Shown piece by piece: positions 52,997 through 63,393 of a stretch of 64,000 bases of DNA (its first letter is position 1; each line of letters begins with the position of its first letter). The notes beneath the pieces are model-generated. The model was not told the origin of the DNA. It saw only the letters and a list, made by a program, of their open reading frames with translations, and did not search any database. Origin of the DNA: GCA-2686265 sp036010965 (GTDB lineage: Bacteria > Planctomycetota > UBA1135 > GCA-002686595); contig DASCMO010000068.1 of NCBI GenBank assembly GCA_036010965.1, positions 4,811 to 68,810 of the forward strand. Direction: 5' to 3'. The position numbers and the translations under genes were made by a program.

Positions 52997-54136
52997 ATGA
53001 AGATCCAACACATCCTACTTTCCGCGGCGGGCCTCGCCCTCACGGCTTCCACAACCAGCGCAGACCTGCTCATCACCGAGATCGTGGACGCCCCGCTGCC
53101 CGGCGGCCAGCCCAAGTGGGTTGAGCTCACCAACACCGATGCTTCGGGTTCGATTGACCTGACGCTCTACAGCTTCGGCAACTTCAACAACGGCGGCACA
53201 AATCTTGGCGGCGGCGCAGCGACGGTCCTGGCCGGCGGCCTCGGCGCGGGCAGTTCCTACAACATCGCTTACGAGGCAGACAACGGCCCCGGTGCGTCGA
53301 TGTTCTTCAGCGTCTACGGGATTGAGCCCGACTTCTACATGGGCGGCGGTTACGTCAACGGCGACGACGTCCTGGCGCTGTTCCTGGGCGCGGCCACGGG
53401 CGACGGCACCAACGCCACCACCATCGACATCTACGGCGACCTGGGCATCGACGGCTCCGGCACGGCCTGGGAGTACACCGACAGCTACGCCTACCGCTGT
53501 GGAAACACCGCCAACGGCGGCGTCTTCACCACGACCGACTGGACCATTCCTGGAGCCAACACCCTCGAGGCCGGCTGCAGTGGCGACGACATCTGCGAAG
53601 AGGCCAACGTGGTGGCACAGACCACCCCCGGATGCCACGCAGGTTGTAGCGGCGGCGGCTGCGGCGGCGGCGGCCTCGGTACCCCCTACTGCTTCTGCGA
53701 CGGCACCGGGACCGGCTCCCCCTGCGGGAACACCGGCGGATCCGGCGAGGGTTGCGCCAACGGCTCTGGCCTGGGCGGCGTCCTGGGCGCGAGCGGCTCC
53801 GCCAGCCTCACAGCCGGCGACCTCGTGCTCGAGGGCTCGCAGGTCATCGCCAGCCAGCCCGGCCTGTTCTTCCAGGGTGACCTGCAGATCGGCGGCGGCT
53901 CCGGAGTGGTCTTCGGGGACGGCCTGCGCTGCGCGGGAACCAACGTGATTCGCCTGCAAGTCGTCGTCTCCGACGCCTCCGGTAACTCGAGTACCTCGAT
54001 CGACATCGGAGCCGCCGGCGGCGCCGCCGCCGGCGACTCGAGGGAATACCAGCTCTGGTACCGCGACCCGGCAAGCTCGCCCTGCGGCGCCACCTTCAAC
54101 CTCACCAACGGTTACTCGATCTCCTGGGACGCCTGA
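52997..54136 (+). CDS. Exported lamin-tail-type protein with shared C-terminal module
   Basis: A 379-residue protein with signal peptide (residues 1-22). Residues about 23-130 match the lamin-tail/LTD beta-sandwich pattern: LLITEIVDAP, PKWVELTNTD and the Gly-rich loop, found in exported nucleases and surface proteins. After a Cys- and Gly-rich linker, the last 130 residues form a module ending QLWYRDPASSPCGATFNLTNG that recurs in the propeller dehydrogenases downstream. I chose the ATG at 52997; an ATG at 52970 adds nine residues. A strong terminator follows at 54193. Confidence 0.78.
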   Translation: MKIQHILLSAAGLALTASTTSADLLITEIVDAPLPGGQPKWVELTNTDASGSIDLTLYSFGNFNNGGTNLGGGAATVLAGGLGAGSSYNIAYEADNGPGASMFFSVYGIEPDFYMGGGYVNGDDVLALFLGAATGDGTNATTIDIYGDLGIDGSGTAWEYTDSYAYRCGNTANGGVFTTTDWTIPGANTLEAGCSGDDICEEANVVAQTTPGCHAGCSGGGCGGGGLGTPYCFCDGTGTGSPCGNTGGSGEGCANGSGLGGVLGASGSASLTAGDLVLEGSQVIASQPGLFFQGDLQIGGGSGVVFGDGLRCAGTNVIRLQVVVSDASGNSSTSIDIGAAGGAAAGDSREYQLWYRDPASSPCGATFNLTNGYSISWDA

Positions 54137-54192
54137 TCGGCGAGACGGAGGCCCCCTCCGCCGTGCCCAGCAGGGTGCGGCGGAGTCCACCA

Positions 54193-54229
54193 CGGCGGGC
54201 GGCGTGCCATACAGGCGCGCCGCCCGCCG
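54193..54229 (+). terminator. Strong intrinsic terminator
   Basis: A perfect 12-pair stem, CGGCGGGCGGCG and CGCCGCCCGCCG, with a 13-base loop, followed by ATTTTC. It lies 56 bases after the stop of the lamin-tail gene. This is the best terminator in the window. Confidence 0.8.
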
Positions 54230-54261
54230 ATTTTCACGGTGGCTAGTTTCATGGAGCCAGC

Positions 54262-54303
54262 TTCATGAAGGACGATTCATGAAGGACAATTCATGAAGGA
54301 CAA
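54262..54303. repeat. Three tandem 14-base repeats with palindromic core
   Basis: Three nearly identical 14-base units (TTCATGAAGGACGA, then TTCATGAAGGACAA twice) run head to tail; a degenerate copy (TTTCATGGAGCCAG) lies just upstream at about 54247. The core TTCATGAA is a perfect palindrome. It sits between the terminator at 54193 and the convergent lamin-tail-like gene that ends at 54372. It may be a binding site or a simple slippage array. Confidence 0.75.
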
Positions 54304-54371
54304 AGTCGCGAGACCGGCCTCGGACTGATGCCGGGCACAGGCGTCAGCTCAGAACGTCCTCGGCTGACGGA

Positions 54372-55061
54372 TCACTGACACACTCCGTTCGCGGCACCCG
54401 GACTACCGCTGTCACCACCCGGAAGGGGTGCAGTCGCGGGGCACCACTGGTCCGGGTCATCGTTGAGGAGCGGATCGCTCGCCCGCGGGTCGAGGCTGGC
54501 GGAGCGGCCAGCCTCCAGGGGCCAGGCCTCGCTCGTGGAATACTCCACCGCATCCAGCAGCACTCCCTCCCTGGTGTGGACGTAGATCTCGTCCGCAACG
54601 TTGGCGAGCACGAAACCGGAGTAGGCGAAATCCACCCTCACCCCCCCGTTGGTGGCCGGATCGGGGTTGTTGCCAAGAACGAGGCTCGACCCAGGGCCGA
54701 CCAGGATTCCCTGGCCGCCGTTCCACAGGCCGAAGAGATCGCCTCCCGCGTCGCTGATCACCAGCCCCTCCATGTCCAGGCGCCAGGGCAGGGTGTTCTG
54801 GAGCTCGATCCACTCGCCCTGGGCATCGGGCACCGCCGTCGGGTTGCTCATGAACTCGCTTACGACCAGGTCGCCTGGCTGGGGGCTCGGTGGCCTGCTG
54901 CGGGCCGTCCGCGGCGGGATAAATTCGGCTGACCCCGGTGCGGCCGTGGGGGCGCCGACGGGGCAGAGCTCGGGGGGGAAGAGGCCGGGGGTTGCGGGCG
55001 GGGCCGCGAGCGCGGCTGCCACGGCCAAGACTACGAGGGAAACGGAACCAAATACGTACAT
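54372..55061 (-). CDS. Exported lamin-tail-domain protein
   Basis: A 229-residue protein with signal peptide about 1-20. LVVSEFMSNPTAVPDAQGEW followed by IELQNT, and GLWNGGQGILVGPGSSLVLG, fit the lamin-tail (LTD) beta-sandwich over residues about 70-195. The remaining part is Pro/Ala-rich. GGAG lies nine bases before the ATG at 55061; the frame is open to 55625 without coding character. It lacks the shared C-terminal module of its neighbours. It is divergent from the cytochrome gene with a 265-base spacer. Confidence 0.78.
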   Translation of the reverse strand: MYVFGSVSLVVLAVAAALAAPPATPGLFPPELCPVGAPTAAPGSAEFIPPRTARSRPPSPQPGDLVVSEFMSNPTAVPDAQGEWIELQNTLPWRLDMEGLVISDAGGDLFGLWNGGQGILVGPGSSLVLGNNPDPATNGGVRVDFAYSGFVLANVADEIYVHTREGVLLDAVEYSTSEAWPLEAGRSASLDPRASDPLLNDDPDQWCPATAPLPGGDSGSPGAANGVCQ

Positions 55062-55326
55062 GGAATCTCCAGGAAGGGCATCGCGTGGCGGGGAGCCCTG
55101 AATGGAATCCCCAGCGACCTGCGGACCACGTCCGCAAGTGTCGCGTTCCCTTCTGGACCCTGGTGAGGGTGGCCCGTTGCACCCGATTCGCTCCTTCCTG
55201 CATGAACCCTGCTTGACGATTCTCCGAATCCGGGGGAGGATAAACTGAATCCCCGGCCTCGCCCGACCGCCTCGAGCCTCTCCGGAATTCGCCTCGTCCC
55301 TCCTATTTTCTTTCGCCGTCCGCCCC

Positions 55327-57414
55327 ATGGGCCCCATCGGATCCAGAAGTCGACCGAGCGCCGTCGCCGCCATCCTGTGCATCGTCACGGGCCTGGCCAC
55401 GGCCGGTCTGAGGCCCGCGGGCCTGCTACCTTTGCCGACGACCCTGAACGATTTCTTCCAGCCCGGGTCCCAGCCGCTGTCCCTGGTAGATCCCATACAG
55501 CCGGCGCAGAACTGTTCCTCCTGCCACGGATACTTCGACCCCGAGCAGGAACCCTTCGAGCGCTGGAAACACAGCTTGATGGCGCAGTCCATGCGGGATC
55601 CGATATTCCACGCCTGCCTGGCCATCGTCGAGCAGGACCTCGGCTCCGGTGGCGACCTGTGCCTACGCTGTCACACGCCCACGGGGTGGCTGGACGGGCG
55701 TAGCAGGCCCACGGACGGCTCTGCGCTGGACCCTAACCTCGGTGACTTCGACGGCGTGAACTGCCACTTCTGCCATCGGATGGTGGATCCGGTCTACACC
55801 CCCGGAGAGGACCCGGCAGAGGACGTCGCCATCCACGCCAGCGTGGGCCCAGTCCCCGCCGATCCTCACTCCGCTCAGTACATCGTCGACCCCTTCGATC
55901 GCCGACGGGGACCGTTCGACCTCGGTCCCAACTTCTTCTGGCACGAGTGGCTCGAGTCACCCTTCCATCAGCAGGCGAGCCTGTGCGGGACCTGCCACGA
56001 CGTGAGCAATCCGGCCTTCAGCCGCAACCCGCAGACGGGGGCCTATGAACTCAACGCGCTCGACGCCCCTCACCCGACCCAGGAGAAGCGTGACGAGTTC
56101 CCGGTCGAGCGCACCTTCAGCGAGTGGGCCAGCAGCGACTTCGCGGAGCGCCCGGTCGAGTTGCGCAACCGCTACGGTGGCAACACGACTGCCTACGCGA
56201 CCTGTCAGGACTGCCATATGCCCGACACCACCGGTGAGGCCTGCGCTCCGGGTCTTGGAGGCGAACTGCGCGACGATCTGCCCCAGCACGACTTCAACGG
56301 CGGGAACACCTGGGTTCTGAACGCAATCAGGTCGTTGTATCCGGACTCGGAGACGGGCATGACCCCCGAGGGCGCCGCGGACTCCATTGCACGGTCCCGA
56401 GCCATGCTCGTGGCCGGCCTCGACCTGGATGTCTTCGAGCGCGACAACGAGCTCGTCGTGCGCCTCATCAACCAGACCGGACACAAGCTCCCCACGGGCT
56501 ACCCCGAGGGACGGCGCATGTGGATCAACGTGCGCTTCATCGGTCCCGGAGGCGCCTTGCTCGGCGAGCACGGCCACTACGACCCCGTTAGCGCCGAACT
56601 CACCCACAACACGACGGTCTTCGAACAGACCCTGGGCCTCGACGCCGCCATGGCCCAGGCGACCGGTTTGCCCGTTGGCGAGAGCTTCCACTTCGCTCTC
56701 AACAACGTCGTGCTCTTCGACAATCGCATCCCGCCGCGCGGGTTCACCCTCGATGGATTCAAAGCCGCCCAGGCGGAGCCGGTCGGCGAGGACTATCCCG
56801 AGGAGTACTACTGGCACGACAGTGCCTTCTTGGTCCCTCCCCGGTCCATCCGGGCACTCGTGTCGGTCTACTACCAGACGACCTCCAGGGAGTACATCGA
56901 GTTCCTGCGCGACGAGAACACAACCACCAACGCCGGTCAGATTGCCTACGACCAGTGGGTCCTGCACGGCAAGAGCGCGCCGGCCACCATGCAACGCGAG
57001 AACCTCGACCTGACAGGGCCCAGCACCTGTTCCGCACCGATCACTTTTGGCTCGCCGACGGTGACCTCCGGCGGCAGCGTGCCGAGCATCCTGTGGCGCG
57101 GAACACCATCAATGCTCTCCGGAGGATTCTCCCTGCGCCTCGAGGACTCGGCCCCCTCCAGCAACGGTGTCCTGCTATCCAGCCCGCAATCTGACAGCGA
57201 GCCCTTCGGTGGCGGGACCCTCTACCTGGCCCAGCCCCTGACACGCGAGGCGTTCTTCACCACAGACGACGCGGGAGACAGCCCCACCCTGCCGATCCCA
57301 ATAGATGCATCGATGGTGGACACCGAGCGCCACTACCAGTTCTGGGTGCGCGACGCCGGGGCGCTCAGAGGCTCGAACCTCTCCCCAGCCCTGCACGTTG
57401 ACTTCTGCGAATGA
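55327..57414 (+). CDS. Exported five-heme cytochrome c-like protein
   Basis: A 695-residue exported protein. Five CxxCH heme motifs are at 63-67, 112-116, 146-150, 220-224 and 293-297, so five covalent hemes are expected. An N-terminal hydrophobic stretch serves as the signal. The second half (from about residue 370) is beta-rich and includes NQTGHKLPTGYPEGRRMW. The last 130 residues diverge from, but recall, the module that ends in the LWYRDP box of the propeller proteins (HYQFWVRDAG here). It probably transfers electrons outside the cytoplasmic membrane. Confidence 0.85.
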   Translation: MGPIGSRSRPSAVAAILCIVTGLATAGLRPAGLLPLPTTLNDFFQPGSQPLSLVDPIQPAQNCSSCHGYFDPEQEPFERWKHSLMAQSMRDPIFHACLAIVEQDLGSGGDLCLRCHTPTGWLDGRSRPTDGSALDPNLGDFDGVNCHFCHRMVDPVYTPGEDPAEDVAIHASVGPVPADPHSAQYIVDPFDRRRGPFDLGPNFFWHEWLESPFHQQASLCGTCHDVSNPAFSRNPQTGAYELNALDAPHPTQEKRDEFPVERTFSEWASSDFAERPVELRNRYGGNTTAYATCQDCHMPDTTGEACAPGLGGELRDDLPQHDFNGGNTWVLNAIRSLYPDSETGMTPEGAADSIARSRAMLVAGLDLDVFERDNELVVRLINQTGHKLPTGYPEGRRMWINVRFIGPGGALLGEHGHYDPVSAELTHNTTVFEQTLGLDAAMAQATGLPVGESFHFALNNVVLFDNRIPPRGFTLDGFKAAQAEPVGEDYPEEYYWHDSAFLVPPRSIRALVSVYYQTTSREYIEFLRDENTTTNAGQIAYDQWVLHGKSAPATMQRENLDLTGPSTCSAPITFGSPTVTSGGSVPSILWRGTPSMLSGGFSLRLEDSAPSSNGVLLSSPQSDSEPFGGGTLYLAQPLTREAFFTTDDAGDSPTLPIPIDASMVDTERHYQFWVRDAGALRGSNLSPALHVDFCE

Positions 57415-57600
57415 CCCCCCCTCTGAGAGTCCCCTCCTCTGTGCCGCCGGGGCTGTTGAACGCAAGTTTTCCGTCAGGACGTTCACGCACACGGCCTCGC
57501 CTTGACAGGGATCGGATCTGCCCTGAAGATCATTTAGGCCCTTCCCCGCCCGGGCTTGAGGATTCGGGGTGTACTCCCCGAACAGACTCTGCCTATCTGC

Positions 57601-57624
57601 CACACAATCCGTCACACAATCCGT
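57601..57624. repeat. Two tandem 12-base direct repeats
   Basis: CACACAATCCGT occurs twice head to tail in the leader of the first propeller dehydrogenase gene, between the cytochrome stop and the ATG at 57651. It may be a regulatory binding site or a slippage product. Confidence 0.6.
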
Positions 57625-57650
57625 CTCACCAACCCATCGAGGATGGCCGC

Positions 57651-59219
57651 ATGAATCTCCAACGACTGGCACTGGGAACCACCTCCCTGTTTCTCGGCCT
57701 GACCCTCGTCACAGCGCCCGCACAGGCCCAACTCGAAGCCGAGCTGGTCGCCAGCGGGTTCTCGGCTCCTCTCTGGCTGGGCTCGCCCCCCGGGGACAGC
57801 TCGCGCATGTTCATCTGCGAGCAGAGCACCGGACGCGTGAAGATCATCAAGGACGGTGTCGTGCTCCCAACGCCCTTCCTCGACATCGGCTCGATTTCGC
57901 TCGGCGGCGGTGAGCGAGGTCTGCTGGGAATGGCCTTCCACCCCGACTACGCGACCAATCGCACCTTTTACGTCAGCTACTCGAATAACTCGGGGCACTC
58001 GATGGTCCGCTCCTACGAGGCTTCCGCTTCGAACCCGGACGTCGCCGACCCAGCGAGCTTCACGGACATCTTCGGCCCCGTCTCCCAACCCTACAGCAAC
58101 CACAACGGCGGGTGCATCCGATTCAGTCCCGTTGACGGCAAGCTCTACCTCGGGTTGGGTGACGGCGGCAGCGGAAACGACCCGGGGAATCGCGCGCAGA
58201 ACGGCCAGCAACTCCTGGGCAAGATCCTGCGTCTCAACGACGACGGCAGCATCCCCGCGAACAATCCCTTCGTCGGCAACGGGTCCGTGCGTGATGAGAT
58301 CTGGGCCATCGGCGTGCGCAACCCGTGGCGCTTCAGCTTCGACCGCCAGACGGGCGACCTCTGGACGGGCGACGTCGGTCAGAACTCGCGCGAGGAGATC
58401 AACTTCGAGGCCGCCGGCGACGGAGGCAACAACTACGGTTGGCGCTGCATGGAGGGCTTCAACTGCACGGGGCTCTCGGGCTGCACCTGCAACAGCAGCG
58501 CCCTGACCCTTCCCATCCACGACTACAGCCACGGCTCGGGATGCTCGGTAACGGGCGGCTACCGCTACCGGGGAACGATGATGCCGAGCATGACCGGGCG
58601 CTACTTCTTCGGCGACTACTGCAGTGGCCGCGTCTGGTCTTTCGCCTTTAACGGCAGCTCGAGTAGCAACCTCGTCGACCACACCTCGGACCTGGCGATC
58701 CCCGGAGGGGAGTCCATCACCAGCTTCGGTGAGGACGACAATGGCGACCTCTACATCGTGGACGCCAGCGGCGGCCAGATCTGGCGCCTCCAGGAGGAGT
58801 GCGCCGGCATCACCACGACGTTCTGCGTGACCTCTCCCAACTCCGTGGGCACGGGCACCCAGATCGCCTCCAACGGCAATACCAGCGTCGCAGCCAACGA
58901 CTTCGAGCTGCAGTCCTTCGGTTCCCCCACCGCCCAGTTCGCGCTGTATTACTACGGACCGAACGAGATCCAGGTCCCCTTCGGCGACGGCTTCCGGTGC
59001 GTCGGCGGCAGTACGTTCCGCCTCAACCCGCCCCAGCAGACCGATGTCTTTGGTGACTTTGTGCGGGTCGTGGACATGAACTCCCCGCCTGCCAGCTCGG
59101 GCCCCGGAATGATCTCGGCCGGCGACACGTGGAAATTCCAGCTCTGGTACCGCGACCCCACTGGAGGGGCGTCAGGTTTCAACCTCTCCGACGCTCTCAG
59201 CGCGGACTTCTGCCCCTGA
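57651..59219 (+). CDS. Exported sorbosone-dehydrogenase-like beta-propeller protein (first copy)
   Basis: A 522-residue exported protein with signal peptide ending near residue 25 (APAQAQ). Residues about 30-390 form a six-bladed propeller like PQQ-dependent sorbosone/glucose dehydrogenases: GLLGMAFHPDYATNRTFYVSY, NHNGGCIRFSPVDGKLYLGLGDGG, RNPWRFSFDRQTGDLW and GRYFFGDYC. Oxidation of a sugar or alcohol with PQQ is the family role. The last 130 residues are the shared module (QLWYRDP, FNLSDALSADFC). The ATG at 57651 has GAGG upstream. A near-duplicate follows. Confidence 0.88.
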   Translation: MNLQRLALGTTSLFLGLTLVTAPAQAQLEAELVASGFSAPLWLGSPPGDSSRMFICEQSTGRVKIIKDGVVLPTPFLDIGSISLGGGERGLLGMAFHPDYATNRTFYVSYSNNSGHSMVRSYEASASNPDVADPASFTDIFGPVSQPYSNHNGGCIRFSPVDGKLYLGLGDGGSGNDPGNRAQNGQQLLGKILRLNDDGSIPANNPFVGNGSVRDEIWAIGVRNPWRFSFDRQTGDLWTGDVGQNSREEINFEAAGDGGNNYGWRCMEGFNCTGLSGCTCNSSALTLPIHDYSHGSGCSVTGGYRYRGTMMPSMTGRYFFGDYCSGRVWSFAFNGSSSSNLVDHTSDLAIPGGESITSFGEDDNGDLYIVDASGGQIWRLQEECAGITTTFCVTSPNSVGTGTQIASNGNTSVAANDFELQSFGSPTAQFALYYYGPNEIQVPFGDGFRCVGGSTFRLNPPQQTDVFGDFVRVVDMNSPPASSGPGMISAGDTWKFQLWYRDPTGGASGFNLSDALSADFCP

Positions 59220-59237
59220 AAGGACTCCGAATCGGTT

Positions 59238-59264
59238 GGCGCGGCGAGAGACACTCGTCGCGCC
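59238..59264 (+). terminator. Hairpin terminator between the propeller paralogues
   Basis: An 11-pair stem with one G-U pair, GGCGCGGCGAG and CTCGTCGCGCC, with loop AGACA. It follows the first propeller gene by 18 bases. The T tract is weak (GCTGATTTCC). The tail GATTTCCACGG resembles that after the terminator at 54193. Confidence 0.55.
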
Positions 59265-59331
59265 GCTGATTTCCACGGCGTGACCAACCGTGCCGCGAGG
59301 AGATTCGCGGCCGTTGCGCGCGCCCCGCACC

Positions 59332-60915
<1,584 letters not shown>

Positions 60916-60937
60916 GGCGGGCCAAACCTGCTCCGGC

Positions 60938-61360
60938 CTAGCGGACCAGGCGCAGGCTGAAGGGGTAGCGATACGGTTCGCCGCGGCTGGCGGCGACGGC
61001 GGCCATGATCGTCAGCACGAGGTCGGCCACAACTAGCGGGATCAGCAGGAAGACACCTACGACGCAGAGGGTGAGCACAGCGCAGATCAGCGACAGGATC
61101 AATATCGTGATCTGAAAGTTCAGGGCCTCAAGGGCCTGCTCGGCGATGTAGTCGCTCTCCTCCTTTTTGACCAGCCAGATCACCAGGGGCCCGATCACCG
61201 AGCCGACAACCAGCACGTAGCCCAGCAAGCCCGAGAGGTGCGCCCCCAGCGCCCAGTTGCGCTCTTCCTGGGTCGGGCCTGCGCCGGGATCGGCAGCGCT
61301 CGGCTCAAAAGACGAAGCAGGTGAGGGCGGCGGTGTGCTCGACTTCGATTGTTCGCTCAT
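60938..61360 (-). CDS. DUF4870-family membrane protein
   Basis: A 140-residue protein with a Pro/Ser-rich cytoplasmic head and three hydrophobic segments. The motif NWALGAHLSGLLGY, then PLVIWLVKKEESDYIAEQALEALNFQ, are characteristic of the DUF4870/Tic20-like family, common and poorly understood. GGAG precedes the ATG at 61360 by nine bases. It lies convergent to the second propeller gene. A role in membrane organisation is possible but unproven. Confidence 0.9.
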   Translation of the reverse strand: MSEQSKSSTPPPSPASSFEPSAADPGAGPTQEERNWALGAHLSGLLGYVLVVGSVIGPLVIWLVKKEESDYIAEQALEALNFQITILILSLICAVLTLCVVGVFLLIPLVVADLVLTIMAAVAASRGEPYRYPFSLRLVR

Positions 61361-61466
61361 CTTGGGGCTCCAAGGATTGAAAGAGGAAGCATTCTGGTTG
61401 CCCGTGCCACGGCCGTCAACGGCAGGGTCCCAACCGACGCCGTCTACGCCGCCGCCGGGCGGATAT

Positions 61467-62198
61467 TCACGGTAGATCGAGTGCGGCGCGCGCGCGGTCT
61501 TCCAGCTCCGGCGGCGTTCCGATGGGAATGACCCGCACGAGCCCAGTCCAGGCCCGGGCGGTCTCGAAGCCCGGTCTGGGCGCCACGAAGGTCAGGGTCA
61601 AGGCGGCTCGCAAGGTCGCCAGCGCAGGATGACCGCTGTCCATGTCGAGCCCTGAAGGAGAGTCAACAGCGACTACCGTGCACCCCTCGCGCTCGGCCCA
61701 GGCGCCCGCGGCCCCCATCAAGCCAGCCAGGGGTTGGCGCACCTCCCCCGTCGCCCCCGTACCGAGCAGGGCATCGACGAGAAAGGTCACACCCCTCAGT
61801 GACGGTTCAAGGTCCCGCCAGGCTTGGGCGTCCTCAATGGCGTGGTGGCGCAGGCCCTGGGCCCGGGTGACTCCCTGAAAAACAGCAGCGTCGGGTGTGA
61901 GCGCGCGCCCCCCGCCCGTCTCGCCGATCTCTACTGACCATCCGGCGCAAGCCAGGTGGCGGGCGATCACGAAGCCGTCACCGCCATTGTTGCCAGCGCC
62001 ACAGAGCACAAGCACACGTGGCGCGTTGGCGCTCGGTCCAAGTTCCCCCGCCGCCACGGCAGCCCGCAAAGCCTCGGCCGCGCCCCGGCCGGCATTCTCC
62101 ATCAGGACCACTCCTGGAATCCCGAGCTCCTCGATCGCCATGCGATCGAGGAGCCGAACCTGTTCACGGGTGAGGACCCCGGGGTGGGCGCCGCTCAA
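61467..62198 (-). CDS. nnrE: NAD(P)H-hydrate epimerase (YjeF_N domain)
   Basis: NnrE repairs hydrated NADH and NADPH by interconverting the R and S forms. The 243-residue protein has NAGRGAAEALR, GAGNNGGDGFVIARHL and VAVDSPSGLDMDSG motifs. No partner NnrD dehydratase domain is fused, which is seen in some bacteria. The start is a TTG at 62198, seven bases after the upstream stop. It follows the thioredoxin-like selenoprotein candidate on the same strand. Confidence 0.88.
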   Translation of the reverse strand: MSGAHPGVLTREQVRLLDRMAIEELGIPGVVLMENAGRGAAEALRAAVAAGELGPSANAPRVLVLCGAGNNGGDGFVIARHLACAGWSVEIGETGGGRALTPDAAVFQGVTRAQGLRHHAIEDAQAWRDLEPSLRGVTFLVDALLGTGATGEVRQPLAGLMGAAGAWAEREGCTVVAVDSPSGLDMDSGHPALATLRAALTLTFVAPRPGFETARAWTGLVRVIPIGTPPELEDRARAALDLP

Positions 62199-62205
62199 CT
62201 GGCCG

Positions 62206-63162
62206 CTAGAGCGGGTGCCTGTTCATGAAGGCCTGCGCGCGTTTTCCAGAGGCCGTGTCGGGGAACTTCTTCGCCACTCCCTTGTAGCTGCGGGCCGCCT
62301 TCTCGAAGTCGCCCGTCAGGGCGATGGCGTCCGCCTTCTGGATCTTCTTGTAGGCATCGATGGCCCCCTTGGCCTCAGGCAGCTTCTCCAGTTCCCGCGC
62401 ACGGTCCTTGGCAGCCTTGGCCTCATCCAGCCCGTCGAAGAGCTCCTGCACATCGGACAGCAGCCCCCACGCGATGCCGTGGTTGCCCGCCGTGACGGCC
62501 GCCTCCGATTGGGCGAGCTTGTGCTCGAGCAGACCCGTCAGGGCGTCGCGCGCCCCGCTGAAGCCCTCGTCCTCGGGCGTCTTCTCCATACCCTTCTTGG
62601 CCTCGGCGAGGGCCTTGCCGTAGTCCCCTTTGGCGATGCGCTTGTTGAGGGCCTTGTAGGCCTTTCCCTCCACCTGGGCGACGAAGGCCACGTCCTTCAG
62701 TAGCTCCTTCACCAGCGACGCGTCGAGGCTGCCCGGATGCCCCGTCCACACGACGCGTCCCGCCGCGTCGATCAGAGTGGCGCTCGGGAACCCCTTGACC
62801 CCGTAAAGCATGTCAACGCGCGCCTTGGTGCGCGCAACGGGGAAGCGCATGTTCGTCTTTTCGATGTGCTTCTCGATCAGGCCCATTCCTTCGTCGGACA
62901 CGCCGACGACGACCAGCCCCTCGTCACCCAGCTCCTCGTGGAGCTCATTGAGGTGGGGGACCTGGGTCGTGCAGGGGCCTCACCAGGTGCGCCAGAATTC
63001 GATCAACACCACGCGCCCGCGGCAGGCGGCAAGGGAGTTGACCTCTGACTGCAGCCATTCGCCTTCGATCTCGGGGGCGACGTCCCCCACCTTCACGACG
63101 TCGATCCGGGGGCCGACCATGAGCGCGCCGCCCAGGGCCAGCGCAGTGGTGAGTGTGTTCAT
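62206..63162 (-). CDS. Thioredoxin-like protein with in-frame TGA at the redox cysteine (candidate selenoprotein)
   Basis: The reading frame from the ATG at 63162 to the stop at 62206 encodes 318 residues and is open except for one TGA at 62980-62982 (codon 61). The flanks are EFWRTW-TGA-GPCTTQVPHL, so TGA stands exactly for the first residue of the CxxC redox motif; Cys64 is the second. The TlpA/ResA-like core continues with VGVSDEG, VARTKARVDMLYGVKGFP (cis-Pro) and AAGRVVWTG. A Lys/Ala-rich helical extension of about 150 residues follows. The signal peptide is residues 1-18. The likely product is an exported selenocysteine thioredoxin; a simple TGC-to-TGA mutation is the alternative. Confidence 0.8.
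62930..62945 (-). other. Candidate hairpin downstream of the in-frame TGA
   Basis: On the coding strand AGCTCC and GGAGCT form a six-pair stem with loop ACGA, beginning 35 bases after the TGA of the thioredoxin-like gene. Bacterial SECIS hairpins lie within a few tens of bases of the UGA, but this one is slightly distal and the loop does not show an obvious leading G. It is a candidate only. Confidence 0.3.
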
Positions 63163-63393
63163 AGGTTTTCGTCCTCTAGCAGGCTGGGGTGGGGAGGCTC
63201 TCTTGGCCCCCACTACGGTACAGGAGAGTCTAGACGAGATAAGAATCATCTCCAATCCAGCGCGCAAGGGTGTACCAGGCGGCCCTCCATACCCCCAGCC
63301 GAAGCAGCGCACAGCCGATGCGAGCGCTACCATGCCAGTCCTGTCGGCCCCGTTACGCCCCCCCCTGAGCCACAGGCCGCCCCCAATCCTCCC

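Noticed and set aside
62980..62982. TGA as an ordinary stop making two separate small genes or a pseudogene
   Set aside because: The frame is intact and family-like on both sides, and the TGA coincides exactly with the redox cysteine. A pseudogene would be expected to show other damage. A sequencing or assembly error cannot be excluded from the sequence alone.
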